Shown in pieces: positions 26,788 to 35,781 of a stretch of DNA of 64,000 bases. Under the pieces are notes generated by a model. The model searched no databases. It saw only the letters and a list, made by a program, of their open reading frames with translations, and was not told the origin of the DNA. The number at the start of each line of letters is the position of its first letter. Positions within the stretch are counted from its first letter, which is position 1. The translations under genes and the position numbers were made by a program. Origin of the DNA: an uncultured Bacilli bacterium (GTDB taxonomy: Bacteria > Bacillota_I > Bacilli_A > RF39 > UBA660); the NCBI GenBank assembly GCA_910576925.1, contig CAJTKB010000005.1:1-64000 (forward strand), given 5' to 3'.

Positions 26788-28383
26788 TTATTGATTTTCA
26801 CTAGGTAAAACAGGATTTATCATAGATGAATTAACAGAATTAAATGGAACCTGTTCATTATTATTAATGATAGAATCTTCTACTAAATTAGTGCCTAAAT
26901 TATTTAATATTTGATTATTTTCACTAATATTATTCATATTTACTTCAGGAATACCTACATTCATATTAGATATTGCAATATCACTATTATTATCCTGAAT
27001 GGAAATACCATTATTAGTAACTGGATTAACACTAGTAGCTTCATATTCTATATTATTTGGACTATTTGGTATCACTTCTTGTACAACATTTTGAACAGCT
27101 TCTTCTACTACAGGAGATGAATTATCTATAATATTACTGCTCGGAGCATATGCTGCATAATATTTATTATCATTATTAATTTCTACACTATTATTTTGAG
27201 TAACATCAACTTGCCCACTTTTAGTCTCTATATTATTTACATAAACTTGATCATTAAAATTATTGTTATCTAAATTTACTGATTGTAAATCTCCACTTCC
27301 CTCATCAGAATCATTTAATGGATCATCCTCCAAATGATTTACTATTTGTGAAACATCAACATTCTGATTTTCAAGATATTCAAGTAAATGTTTAGAAGGT
27401 TTACTCATAATAGGTGATTTGCCAAATATTTTTCTATAAATTGTATGAGATTGAGGCTTATTATTCTCATCAACATAAAATTCAACTACTTCATCTAACT
27501 CACGATGAAATTTACCATACTGTTTAGAATAATAAGCTTTAATATGAACACCTAATTGTACATAACGATATATTGTAGTTAAAAACTGATCAACATCTAA
27601 ATCCGTTTCCATCAAACTATAAAGACGATAAGGAATAGCACTAGCTTTATCAGCATGAATTGTTGACAAAATATTGTGTCCTGAAGATATTGAGTTACGA
27701 ACAGCTGAAACGGCTTCAGCACTACGAACCTCTGAAAGTAGAATCCATTTAGGATTCTGTCTCATACAAGTAACTAAAACATCAGTATAAGAAGCTACAT
27801 TATTTGTCTTCATTGCAACAATATCTCTTTGTGGAAAGATCCTATCTAAATGAAGCTCTAAGGTATCTTCTATAGTAATAATTTTTTCACTCTCTTTAGT
27901 ATGACTAGCCAAATATTTAACAAACTCAGTTTTACCAGAACCTGTTTCTCCAGCAACAAGTATATTACAATGGCCCTGAACACATTTAATTAAGAAATCA
28001 TGTATATCAGCAGTAAAATAGTCATCCTTCAAAAGTTTTTCTTTCTCTAATCTAATTTTAGCAGGAGTTTTACGTATAACACAAGCTATACCATTAGTAG
28101 CAATAGACTCATCTACGAAATTAAGACGTAACTCTGAGCTTTCAGCATCAAGAAATGGTTTAGCATTATTAAAAGTTGTACCCATAACGTTAGAACATTG
28201 GAAAGCAAGCTTTTCCATAAATTCTGGTGTACAACTTGGAATTTCTACTCGTAAAGACCCCTGAGTTAGAGAACGAATCCATATTTGACCAGCATTACAA
28301 TATGAGATATCTGTTATATCATCATTATCAAGTAACGGTTTTAAAGGACCAAAGTCCAATTTATCAAAAATACTCTCTTGCAT
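26788..28383 (-). CDS. tadA: TadA/CpaF-type secretion ATPase with long Asn-rich tail
   Basis: 531 residues. Members of the GspE/VirB11 superfamily drive pilus assembly. N-terminal domain about 1-110; Walker A GETGSGKT at 145-152; an Asp/Glu box near ITIEDTLELHLD; Walker B at WILLSEVRSAEA; His box SSGHNILSTIHAD near 232. After about residue 345 comes a low-complexity tail of some 180 residues rich in Asn, Asp, Ser and Val, absent from ordinary CpaF. It is the only VirB11-type ATPase seen in the cluster and may therefore serve the T4SS part too (inference). The ribosome site before the ATG is weak. Confidence 0.92.
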   Translation of the reverse strand: MQESIFDKLDFGPLKPLLDNDDITDISYCNAGQIWIRSLTQGSLRVEIPSCTPEFMEKLAFQCSNVMGTTFNNAKPFLDAESSELRLNFVDESIATNGIACVIRKTPAKIRLEKEKLLKDDYFTADIHDFLIKCVQGHCNILVAGETGSGKTEFVKYLASHTKESEKIITIEDTLELHLDRIFPQRDIVAMKTNNVASYTDVLVTCMRQNPKWILLSEVRSAEAVSAVRNSISSGHNILSTIHADKASAIPYRLYSLMETDLDVDQFLTTIYRYVQLGVHIKAYYSKQYGKFHRELDEVVEFYVDENNKPQSHTIYRKIFGKSPIMSKPSKHLLEYLENQNVDVSQIVNHLEDDPLNDSDEGSGDLQSVNLDNNNFNDQVYVNNIETKSGQVDVTQNNSVEINNDNKYYAAYAPSSNIIDNSSPVVEEAVQNVVQEVIPNSPNNIEYEATSVNPVTNNGISIQDNNSDIAISNMNVGIPEVNMNNISENNQILNNLGTNLVEDSIINNNEQVPFNSVNSSMINPVLPSENQ

Positions 28384-28426
28384 CTAACTCACATCCACTC
28401 TTTTATTCTTTTTTATTCTTTATTTA

Positions 28427-29236
28427 TTATTCCATACCATCTGTCCATACAGTAACACTATTAATGAAATCTTTTATATCATTACTTGAAAGTTTTAAAT
28501 CACCTGGGTTTGTTTTTAAACTTTCAGCTGTTGGAACAGGACTAAGTTCAGTACTATAATTCTTTAAGTATCCTGCTTTCTTTAATAATATATAATGTTC
28601 TTCAGGAACAGCAAATATAAGCATTGCTGGAACAGAATTCTCTTCAACATTAGAGAAAACATTTTTACCATTAGCATCTCTTACCGCAAGAACTTTTACA
28701 TTCTCAAGTAATCTACCAACCATTACTTTACCATTATTAGGATCATTTTCATCAGTAGATGAAGCATAAGTAGCTTTAAAATAAAGATCAATATAATTAC
28801 CTGGATAAATTGAATTACTGTAAGTAGTTGTTATATTAACTGTCATATAATATAGAACATATCCTTTTGGATAATCAAGTATTATACTATCTGGTAACTG
28901 ATCCTTTTCAACAACTACACTTTGATAAAATAAACTTCCTTGAGGTATAACAGTATCTGCCCTAGCATATTTATCAATAACTTGTTGTTTAGATCTAACA
29001 ACTTCACTCTTTAACATTGCTGGAGGAACCTGTGTTTCTCCTACCATATCCTCAGTAATTTGAGTACTAGGATTAATTTCTTGTAAAGCATAAGGTACAG
29101 TTATAGGATGTGTTGCCTGTTGCACACGCCAATTATAAAATATATACAACACAACAATTGCCGCAATTACTCCGACAATTGTTACTGTATTTTTATTCGC
29201 TAAAAACTTTTTCAAGCCAACCGTAATATTATTCAT
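28427..29236 (-). CDS. cpaB: CpaB/RcpC-like SAF-domain protein
   Basis: 269 residues from the ATG at 29234-29236, seven bases after an AAGGAG site; the ATG two codons earlier is too close to it. One N-terminal membrane segment (about 19-37), then an extracellular region with the SAF domain (VPYALQEINPSTQITEDMVG, KYARADTVIPQGSLFYQS) and a CpaB C-terminal domain (YPGNYIDLYF, VLAVRDANG, AMLIFAVPEEHYILLKKA). CpaB is thought to bind peptidoglycan and guide the Tad fibre through the wall. It precedes tadA as in Gram-positive tad loci. Confidence 0.85.
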   Translation of the reverse strand: MNNITVGLKKFLANKNTVTIVGVIAAIVVLYIFYNWRVQQATHPITVPYALQEINPSTQITEDMVGETQVPPAMLKSEVVRSKQQVIDKYARADTVIPQGSLFYQSVVVEKDQLPDSIILDYPKGYVLYYMTVNITTTYSNSIYPGNYIDLYFKATYASSTDENDPNNGKVMVGRLLENVKVLAVRDANGKNVFSNVEENSVPAMLIFAVPEEHYILLKKAGYLKNYSTELSPVPTAESLKTNPGDLKLSSNDIKDFINSVTVWTDGME

Positions 29237-29255
29237 TTTCATTCTCCTTCATTAA

Positions 29256-29744
29256 CTAGTTAATATTATTAACACTTGTTATCTTCAAATCTTTAATATA
29301 TTCTTTATTTTGGTTTGTAATAGCAATATTAGTTTTATTCTTACTTTCTAATATCATATCAACATTAGTAGTAATATCAAAAGATTCGCCTTCCTTAAAT
29401 TTTTTTATAAGTTGAGTTTCCTTCTTAGATTCAATCTTAACACTCACTTTAGGAGGAGTCTCATTAATATCATATACCTTAATATTATAATCTCTTGAGC
29501 CATCTACAGAAACAGCAAATCTTTTTATAAAACTCTCCATAAATTTTTCTTTATCCATTCTAATAGCACCAAACTGGCGATAGTATGCAAGATCTGTTGC
29601 ATCATTCATTGCAGCTTCAGTTGTTTCTTTCAAAAGATAATAATCAAGTTCTGCACCAGTCTGTTGACTATTGATAAGACTTATACTGTAAAATCCAAGA
29701 ACAGCTATCAAAATAATTCCGATAGATAACATCGCTTTATTCAT
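29256..29744 (-). CDS. Anchored pseudopilin-like protein, unknown
   Basis: 162 residues. One N-terminal membrane segment begins at residue 5 (MNKAMLSIGIILIAVLGF), followed by a long helix (about 26-65) with ETTEAAMNDATDLAYYRQFG and an extracellular alpha/beta part. The plan resembles a minor pilin or TadG-type subunit, but the family is not recognised with certainty. It lies between the giant cysteine-rich gene and cpaB, with an AGGAGGTG site. Confidence 0.65.
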   Translation of the reverse strand: MNKAMLSIGIILIAVLGFYSISLINSQQTGAELDYYLLKETTEAAMNDATDLAYYRQFGAIRMDKEKFMESFIKRFAVSVDGSRDYNIKVYDINETPPKVSVKIESKKETQLIKKFKEGESFDITTNVDMILESKNKTNIAITNQNKEYIKDLKITSVNNIN

Positions 29745-29764
29745 ATAGTATCACACCTCCTAAA

Positions 29765-32700
29765 CTATCTAATACTCTGAGCACTAGATAAGAAACTAAT
29801 TAACTCATCATCTGAATTGGTACGTCCACCTAAAGTAATATCACAGCCATTACCACCAGATGCTATATTATTACAAGAAAGACCATTATCAGAAGGATAT
29901 TTAGTAGCACCATGACTTCTTATATAACTACTTCTATAGTACTTGAAACTAGGAATAGTATTTTCATTATACTTTTTAGTATTGTCACTCTTAACAACAG
30001 CTAAATACTTTGTACTATCACCTTTAATTTCTTCAAACTTTCCATCAGTATAAGATGTATATGAAAATTTAGAATCTTTAGCTTCATTTTTTATTTTTCT
30101 AATTTGTTCCTTTGTTAAATTAATTTCATAATCTACTTCACTCTCATCATAAACGTTAGAGTTTTCTATTTTTTTAACAAGTGTTGAAGGAGTAACTGGG
30201 TATCCTGCAATTGAAAGATTTGTTGCATTAACACTCCAGTTAAACCCTTCTTTTCTTGTTCCTTCTGCGGCATCAGCCATTTTATCAACATAACTTAATC
30301 TTGTTGGTGAAACACTCTCAGTACTTAAAGAGCTTGTCTTAGTTTGTGGAAACATAGTCTTTGGTGAAATTGATTTAGTTGTATAATTATCAACTGGTGT
30401 TTTTCTATTTGCTTCACAACTAGATCCTGTACAAGGACTACAAGAGGCACCTTCACATTTATTTGTAATATTGTCACAACCTTCAGCAAACTCACATACA
30501 TTATCACAAGAGTCACCTTTACAAGTTGGAGTATAATCATTAGCAGCATAGAAACATCCAGAATTTAAATTCCAATTATATTTACCAAAATCAGTAATCT
30601 TAGCAAATATATTATAAGTTATATCTTTTGATTTATTTCCAGCCCATTCATCAAATGTTTTATTAGTAGTACCAGCTTTATAATATTGATACCAAGTCCA
30701 CCAATGAGCATTAACATTCTTAGCAGTAAGTGGTGTACAATAATTTCCTATCTTAGAAGTGTACCATTTACCTTCAGACTCTTTTGGCTTATCATATACA
30801 ACTTCGCCATTCTTATTATTAATCCAAGCACCAGGGAAAGTAATTATACTATGATACATATCTGTTTTAGTTCCACTACCTGAATTATTAAATCCAGTTG
30901 AACAAGTTCCACCATTATATTTAAGAATTCTATTATATTCTAATTTAGAATTATCAATAAATGTATTTTGTTGATTATTATCATCTTTTCTAATACAGTT
31001 TCCATTACTATCATAATTTCCACTATCACATTTTTGTTTATCTGCACCAGTTTCTACATCATTATTTACTGCTATTGTAAAGTTTGTAGTTTCTGTATTA
31101 CAATTAGCTACTACTGCTTCAATACATTTAGTAAGAGCATCTATATATTTATTAACATTAGATACATAATCAGATTCCGCTTTTTCCTTGTCTAAGTAAT
31201 AACAATTTCCTCCAGTATAACTTTTTCCGCTATTTATCCATTCACAAGTTTCTTGACAAACTGTACTTCTCTTAAATCCATTACTATCTGGATAATAATG
31301 ACCAGTTCCACCAGGTCTACCTTTGTAACAACCATTTGCAGCACGACAACTAGCAGCAGGAGTAGAACTACAAGTAGTAGAACCCCAAATCCAACTATAA
31401 CCATAAGCATTACATACTGTTCTAGCAGTTATTGATTTATCTCTAAAATAATAGTATCCATATTTATTCCACTCACAAGAACCTTTAGCAGTATATGAAA
31501 TTGTCTTACCATTCATAGAATAATTACCAGTAATATTATCATTAACATACTCATAGATCTTACTAATTACACTAGGATCAGATAAAGGATCTCCTCCTGG
31601 GCAACTATTACCTCCAACACTACCACCAGATAATAATCCCATCCTAGTAGCAAGTGTTATTGTATCAATACTATATATTTTTCTATTAATTTCATCTATT
31701 GTTAATTCAGACGATTTTACTAAATCACTATAATTTTTATTATCAGTAGAAACATTATCAAGAGTAGATGTCTTTTTAGTAGTACTTTTCTTTGTACTTT
31801 CACTAGTTTTAGTTTTCTTATTATAAACAGAATTATAACAACTATCTATACACTTTTGAGAATATTTACCACCATCACAAGAACTAATACAACTATCAAA
31901 ATCTTCAGTTGGACCTGCTTGATTTTGATAACCTGAACCACCTGCAGGAACTCCATTAGAACCATAACAATAAGGATATACCTCACAAGGAACATAATTA
32001 TTAATATCAGGGAAATTATTGAAGGCATCATCACCATTGCCACCATTACCATCTCCACCTAGACCAGTAACAACACATTCCACATTACTTTTAACCTCAA
32101 CTTCATAGGTAAAACACTGACCTGCAATAACTGCAACAGGAGGTCCATAAGATATAGTAAGAGTTTCTCTACATTTAGTACCACAAACTTTCTTAGTAGT
32201 AGTTTTTCTATCTGCTACTACACCATCTCCTAATACTATATCAGCATTAATATTTTTTGTCTCAATATGATATAAATATTGGAATGTTTTCTCATTTTTA
32301 GTACTACAAGTTAACATAGAACTACTATTAGCTCCAAGAGCTTTATAATCCACCTTTTTAGTATCTTTAATTTCTTTCCATTTTGAATCTAATGCTGGAA
32401 GATCTTTAGAAAAAGCAGTATAGCTTCCATCACCTTTAGTAGAATCTGCAAACTTTTTATAAGTATTATTATAAAAATCTTCTAATGATTTCTTTATTTT
32501 ATTTAAATTATCTTTAGACATATTATAACTACTACCAAAACAAGGAGCCATAGCCTTCTTTACAAGAGTAGCCATTCTACTATCAACAGTATTAACAAAA
32601 GATGTAGCCCAATCACATGCCTCTTTATTAGCAAGAGTCTTTTCAATAGTCGCATTACTTCTTTGATTATCATGTGTAACATGTTCTATTTTTAGCCAAT

Positions 32701-33172
32701 AACTACAATTAGGAATATTTTCATCTACTTCTAACATAACGATTACATAAAAGTCAGATACTCCATTAACTGTATAAGGGCTTTGCTTAACCTCATTATG
32801 TTTAATAACATAATTACCACTAACTCCATTAGCAATATTTCTAGAACCAGCTCCTTTAATAGCTTTATTTGCAATCTTTTTGAGTTTAGTATTAGATTTA
32901 TCAGAAAGATCAGAATCACTTATTAAATTTTCTGGAACTAACCATATAGAATATTTACCATTTCCTAATTCTACTTCAACGTTTTTTAACTTTTCTCCAT
33001 CTGAACTAGAATTCATAGAAAATTTAGCACTAGCACCAGAGCAATATCCTTCTTTTTCAGCTTCAGCATAAACGTCAAAATTTTTAACGATAATATTCAT
33101 AGATAAAATTAATGTTAAAAATAAACCAACCCATTTTTTATTCATAAAATTATATTTATGCATAATCATCAT
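29765..33172 (-). CDS. Giant cysteine-rich secreted protein
   Basis: About 1135 residues, the largest product of the cluster. It has an N-terminal signal peptide (KKWVGLFLTLILSMN, cleavage probably after DVYAEA), several dozen cysteines and no C-terminal membrane segment or LPxTG motif. Cysteine spacing is dense in places: CGTKCRETL, SCISSCDGGKYSQKC, and a stretch from about 890 with a Cys every 4-6 residues (CKGDSCDNVCEFAEGC). Low-complexity Ser/Thr/Lys linkers separate the parts. This suggests an extracellular, disulfide-braced fibre or adhesin. The start overlaps the sortase gene by 14-17 bases. ATG at 33172 or 33169 is possible; the second is better spaced from AAAGGAG. Confidence 0.75.
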   Translation of the reverse strand: MMIMHKYNFMNKKWVGLFLTLILSMNIIVKNFDVYAEAEKEGYCSGASAKFSMNSSSDGEKLKNVEVELGNGKYSIWLVPENLISDSDLSDKSNTKLKKIANKAIKGAGSRNIANGVSGNYVIKHNEVKQSPYTVNGVSDFYVIVMLEVDENIPNCSYWLKIEHVTHDNQRSNATIEKTLANKEACDWATSFVNTVDSRMATLVKKAMAPCFGSSYNMSKDNLNKIKKSLEDFYNNTYKKFADSTKGDGSYTAFSKDLPALDSKWKEIKDTKKVDYKALGANSSSMLTCSTKNEKTFQYLYHIETKNINADIVLGDGVVADRKTTTKKVCGTKCRETLTISYGPPVAVIAGQCFTYEVEVKSNVECVVTGLGGDGNGGNGDDAFNNFPDINNYVPCEVYPYCYGSNGVPAGGSGYQNQAGPTEDFDSCISSCDGGKYSQKCIDSCYNSVYNKKTKTSESTKKSTTKKTSTLDNVSTDNKNYSDLVKSSELTIDEINRKIYSIDTITLATRMGLLSGGSVGGNSCPGGDPLSDPSVISKIYEYVNDNITGNYSMNGKTISYTAKGSCEWNKYGYYYFRDKSITARTVCNAYGYSWIWGSTTCSSTPAASCRAANGCYKGRPGGTGHYYPDSNGFKRSTVCQETCEWINSGKSYTGGNCYYLDKEKAESDYVSNVNKYIDALTKCIEAVVANCNTETTNFTIAVNNDVETGADKQKCDSGNYDSNGNCIRKDDNNQQNTFIDNSKLEYNRILKYNGGTCSTGFNNSGSGTKTDMYHSIITFPGAWINNKNGEVVYDKPKESEGKWYTSKIGNYCTPLTAKNVNAHWWTWYQYYKAGTTNKTFDEWAGNKSKDITYNIFAKITDFGKYNWNLNSGCFYAANDYTPTCKGDSCDNVCEFAEGCDNITNKCEGASCSPCTGSSCEANRKTPVDNYTTKSISPKTMFPQTKTSSLSTESVSPTRLSYVDKMADAAEGTRKEGFNWSVNATNLSIAGYPVTPSTLVKKIENSNVYDESEVDYEINLTKEQIRKIKNEAKDSKFSYTSYTDGKFEEIKGDSTKYLAVVKSDNTKKYNENTIPSFKYYRSSYIRSHGATKYPSDNGLSCNNIASGGNGCDITLGGRTNSDDELISFLSSAQSIR

Positions 33173-33965
33173 CTACTCCTTTCAATATTTCTTTTATTTC
33201 TTTATAATTACTTTTTTCAGTAACATCATAATCATAACCTTTATTCTTTTCTATAAGTTTTGCATCAACTCTAAGTTGCATATCGCTTCTTCCATTAAAT
33301 CTAGTACAAGTAATTAATGAAATTATCTTATCACTTTCTGAAACATCAACATCAAACTCAAAATAACTACTTTTCTGCGACTTTTCAATGTATTTCTTCA
33401 AATCTTTTTTAGTATAAGAAGTTATAGAAGTATCAACATCATCTTTATCAATAAGAGATACAGAAAATATTTGATATAAATCATTTTTACCATTTAATGT
33501 GTATTGAACATATTTATTTTCTTTACTAAAGTCATAATATATAAATGACATTAGCTGTTCAAACTGATTCATTCTTTCATCTCCTACCAAAGGCTGACTT
33601 GAGACATTTCTAACATTGTGTCCTAATATTGTAAGAAAGTTTTCATCATCTTTAGGTGAAACATTAACCCAAACATAACCATCACTTTTAAAAGTTTCCA
33701 TCATAGTATCGCTATACTCAATTATTGGATAATCAATATTAGTTCCTTGTACTCTTATCCAACCAACAACTTTCTCATTACTATATTTTTTCTTTGCTTT
33801 AGTAACACTACTTGTCCTCTCTTCTATTTTATAAATAGGAAATAAAACTCTTCTCAAATTCATTTTCCTAAATAAGTAAAATAAGATAAGTAGTATAAAA
33901 AGAGATATTAATATCATAATAAGTAAGTTTTTAATCATTTTGCTTCTTATACCTTTTCCCATCAT
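33156..33965 (-). CDS. Class B sortase
   Basis: 269 residues. Sortases join surface proteins to peptidoglycan or to each other. N-terminal membrane segment (about 12-32), then the class B signature (VVGWIRVQGTNIDYPIIE), catalytic His in LGHNVRN, catalytic Cys in SLITCTRF and Arg in DMQLRVD. The family is clear. The substrate is not: none of the neighbouring proteins ends in an LPxTG- or NPxTN-type motif with a membrane tail. Its gene is coupled to the cysteine-rich protein gene, so that protein or the pilins are candidate substrates (inference). Confidence 0.88.
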   Translation of the reverse strand: MMGKGIRSKMIKNLLIMILISLFILLILFYLFRKMNLRRVLFPIYKIEERTSSVTKAKKKYSNEKVVGWIRVQGTNIDYPIIEYSDTMMETFKSDGYVWVNVSPKDDENFLTILGHNVRNVSSQPLVGDERMNQFEQLMSFIYYDFSKENKYVQYTLNGKNDLYQIFSVSLIDKDDVDTSITSYTKKDLKKYIEKSQKSSYFEFDVDVSESDKIISLITCTRFNGRSDMQLRVDAKLIEKNKGYDYDVTEKSNYKEIKEILKGVDDDYA

Positions 33966-33976
33966 AACACCCTTAA

Positions 33977-35749
33977 CTAATCACTAACTTTATATGGCTC
34001 TTTCATAGTACCTTTTCCACTTTTTATAGTAATACCTTCTTTGAAATATGCTACAAATCTAAGATTTGCTGTTCCAGACATATAATCATTAGTATCATAA
34101 TAAACTGTACCATTATCAGATGATAAATATCTAACATTATTTTTATTAGATGAATTAATATACCAAGTAGGTATTACAGAACTACTATACATATCATATA
34201 AGTTAGGAGCTGAAAATTTGACATTATATTTCTTTTCAGTCTTTTTTCCACTATAAGATGATTTATTTTCATATATTGGAACTACAACAGAGTGCTTTTC
34301 AAAATATGATGTTTTAATATAACTGCTAACTGTATTTTCTAAATTATAACCTATATTTCCTTTTTTATTTGGATTATAAACCTTACCATCACCATATTCG
34401 AACTTATCTTCTGAAATATCTCCTGCCACAATTACTTTAGCATTTTTTCCATCAGTCTCAACAATACGATATAATATTCCAGCATATTCTACATATTCTC
34501 CACTGTATCTTTTATTTAAATCTTCTCCTGGCTTACCTGTTTTAAAGTCACCTATATCATATGGATCATCTGCAGTACCACTACCATCAATAATTTTTAT
34601 ATTCTTTTTTAAAACTATACTAGGTCTTACATTAAAATGATTTTTTCTACTATATTCTAAATATTTAGATTCTTGATTGAAGAAATTTTTTCTAGTTGTC
34701 CAAGCATTCTTATCATCTAAACTATTAGAAGTCCAATTAATAGTATTAGTATAAAGATAACTCTCCCCCTCCTTTTGGGAACTATTATACTCATTTATCG
34801 ACAAAAGTCCAGCATTTTTTTTGTTTTTCTCTACTTTACAGTCAACTTTGGTGTCAACTGAATTTTTACCAACATCATCACTACACCATACACTTCGCTC
34901 TTGAACAAAGTCTTTTGAGCTTTCAGCTAAATGCTCATAATAATAATCATTTAACCATTTATCAATTGAGTTATAATCAACTTGACTAATATCTTCTGCA
35001 CTAACAATTTTTACTGTACCATCATCATTTAAGCGAACTATTCTAAACAATTGTCCAGAAAATTTAATATAATTATTAACATCTAGTCCTTTATATATTC
35101 CATCATTATTAGTACCATTTAATATTGTTTGTTTTAGACTCTGACTAACTGTTACTTTTCTAGTAACTGAAGTTTTATTTTCAAAACTATCAGTAGCTGA
35201 ATAAACTATTGTATATTCACCAACCTTTGTTGTATCTATATCACTCTTAATTATAACTGATGAAATATCTATATTACCATCTGTTTTATCCTTTACACTT
35301 TTTACTCCAGGATCCTTAAAATTAGAACCTTTTTCAACTTCCATTTCAACATTACCATTAAGTTTTATTTCAGGGCCTTTATGATCAACTCTAGAACTCA
35401 TAAAGCCACATTGTAAATATACATAATATTTAAGTTCACCAGATTGTTTTTTTACTTTAACCCAACTTTTTTTCAAATCACACTCTTCACCACTATAGGC
35501 GCCTTTTAAAGCTTCTTTGATATAACTTTTATCTAAAAGTGTTATTCCACTAACTGTAGCCATTTCCCCTTCTCGTGGAACTCTGTTAGCATTAAGTTGA
35601 AAAAATCTTTCTCCAGCTTTTCTCATAATATTTTCATTTGAATTAAATTTTACTAGTGGATAGATAATAATTACCCATAATCCAAGAACAATAACTAATG
35701 CTATAACTAAAATAGATAATATACTTTTATTATTTTCTTTCTTTTTCAT
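33977..35749 (-). CDS. Anchored surface protein with Ig-like domain and two NNY/GTxxxPY modules
   Basis: 590 residues. Membrane segment about 10-33, then a pilin-like helix (NIMRKAGERFFQLNANRVP) and a cysteine pair (EECDLKK ... YLQCG) that match the protein at 10136-11329. Next is a DUF5011/HYR-like Ig domain (about 130-205, with GEYTIVYSATDSFEN). Two modules follow: the first opens LDVNNYIKFSGQLFRIV and closes GSGTADDPYDI near 400; the second ends GKGTMKEPYKVSD at the C-terminus. Probably an extracellular part of the apparatus, perhaps at the base or tip. Eleven bases separate it from the sortase gene. Confidence 0.75.
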   Translation of the reverse strand: MKKKENNKSILSILVIALVIVLGLWVIIIYPLVKFNSNENIMRKAGERFFQLNANRVPREGEMATVSGITLLDKSYIKEALKGAYSGEECDLKKSWVKVKKQSGELKYYVYLQCGFMSSRVDHKGPEIKLNGNVEMEVEKGSNFKDPGVKSVKDKTDGNIDISSVIIKSDIDTTKVGEYTIVYSATDSFENKTSVTRKVTVSQSLKQTILNGTNNDGIYKGLDVNNYIKFSGQLFRIVRLNDDGTVKIVSAEDISQVDYNSIDKWLNDYYYEHLAESSKDFVQERSVWCSDDVGKNSVDTKVDCKVEKNKKNAGLLSINEYNSSQKEGESYLYTNTINWTSNSLDDKNAWTTRKNFFNQESKYLEYSRKNHFNVRPSIVLKKNIKIIDGSGTADDPYDIGDFKTGKPGEDLNKRYSGEYVEYAGILYRIVETDGKNAKVIVAGDISEDKFEYGDGKVYNPNKKGNIGYNLENTVSSYIKTSYFEKHSVVVPIYENKSSYSGKKTEKKYNVKFSAPNLYDMYSSSVIPTWYINSSNKNNVRYLSSDNGTVYYDTNDYMSGTANLRFVAYFKEGITIKSGKGTMKEPYKVSD

Positions 35750-35781
35750 CTTTATCCCTCTTCAATTATCTTTCTAATATT

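Noticed and set aside
29765..33172. Several plus- and minus-strand frames of 60-75 codons inside the giant cysteine-rich gene
   Set aside because: They lack ribosome sites and their low-complexity composition is that of shadow frames of the repeat-rich gene.
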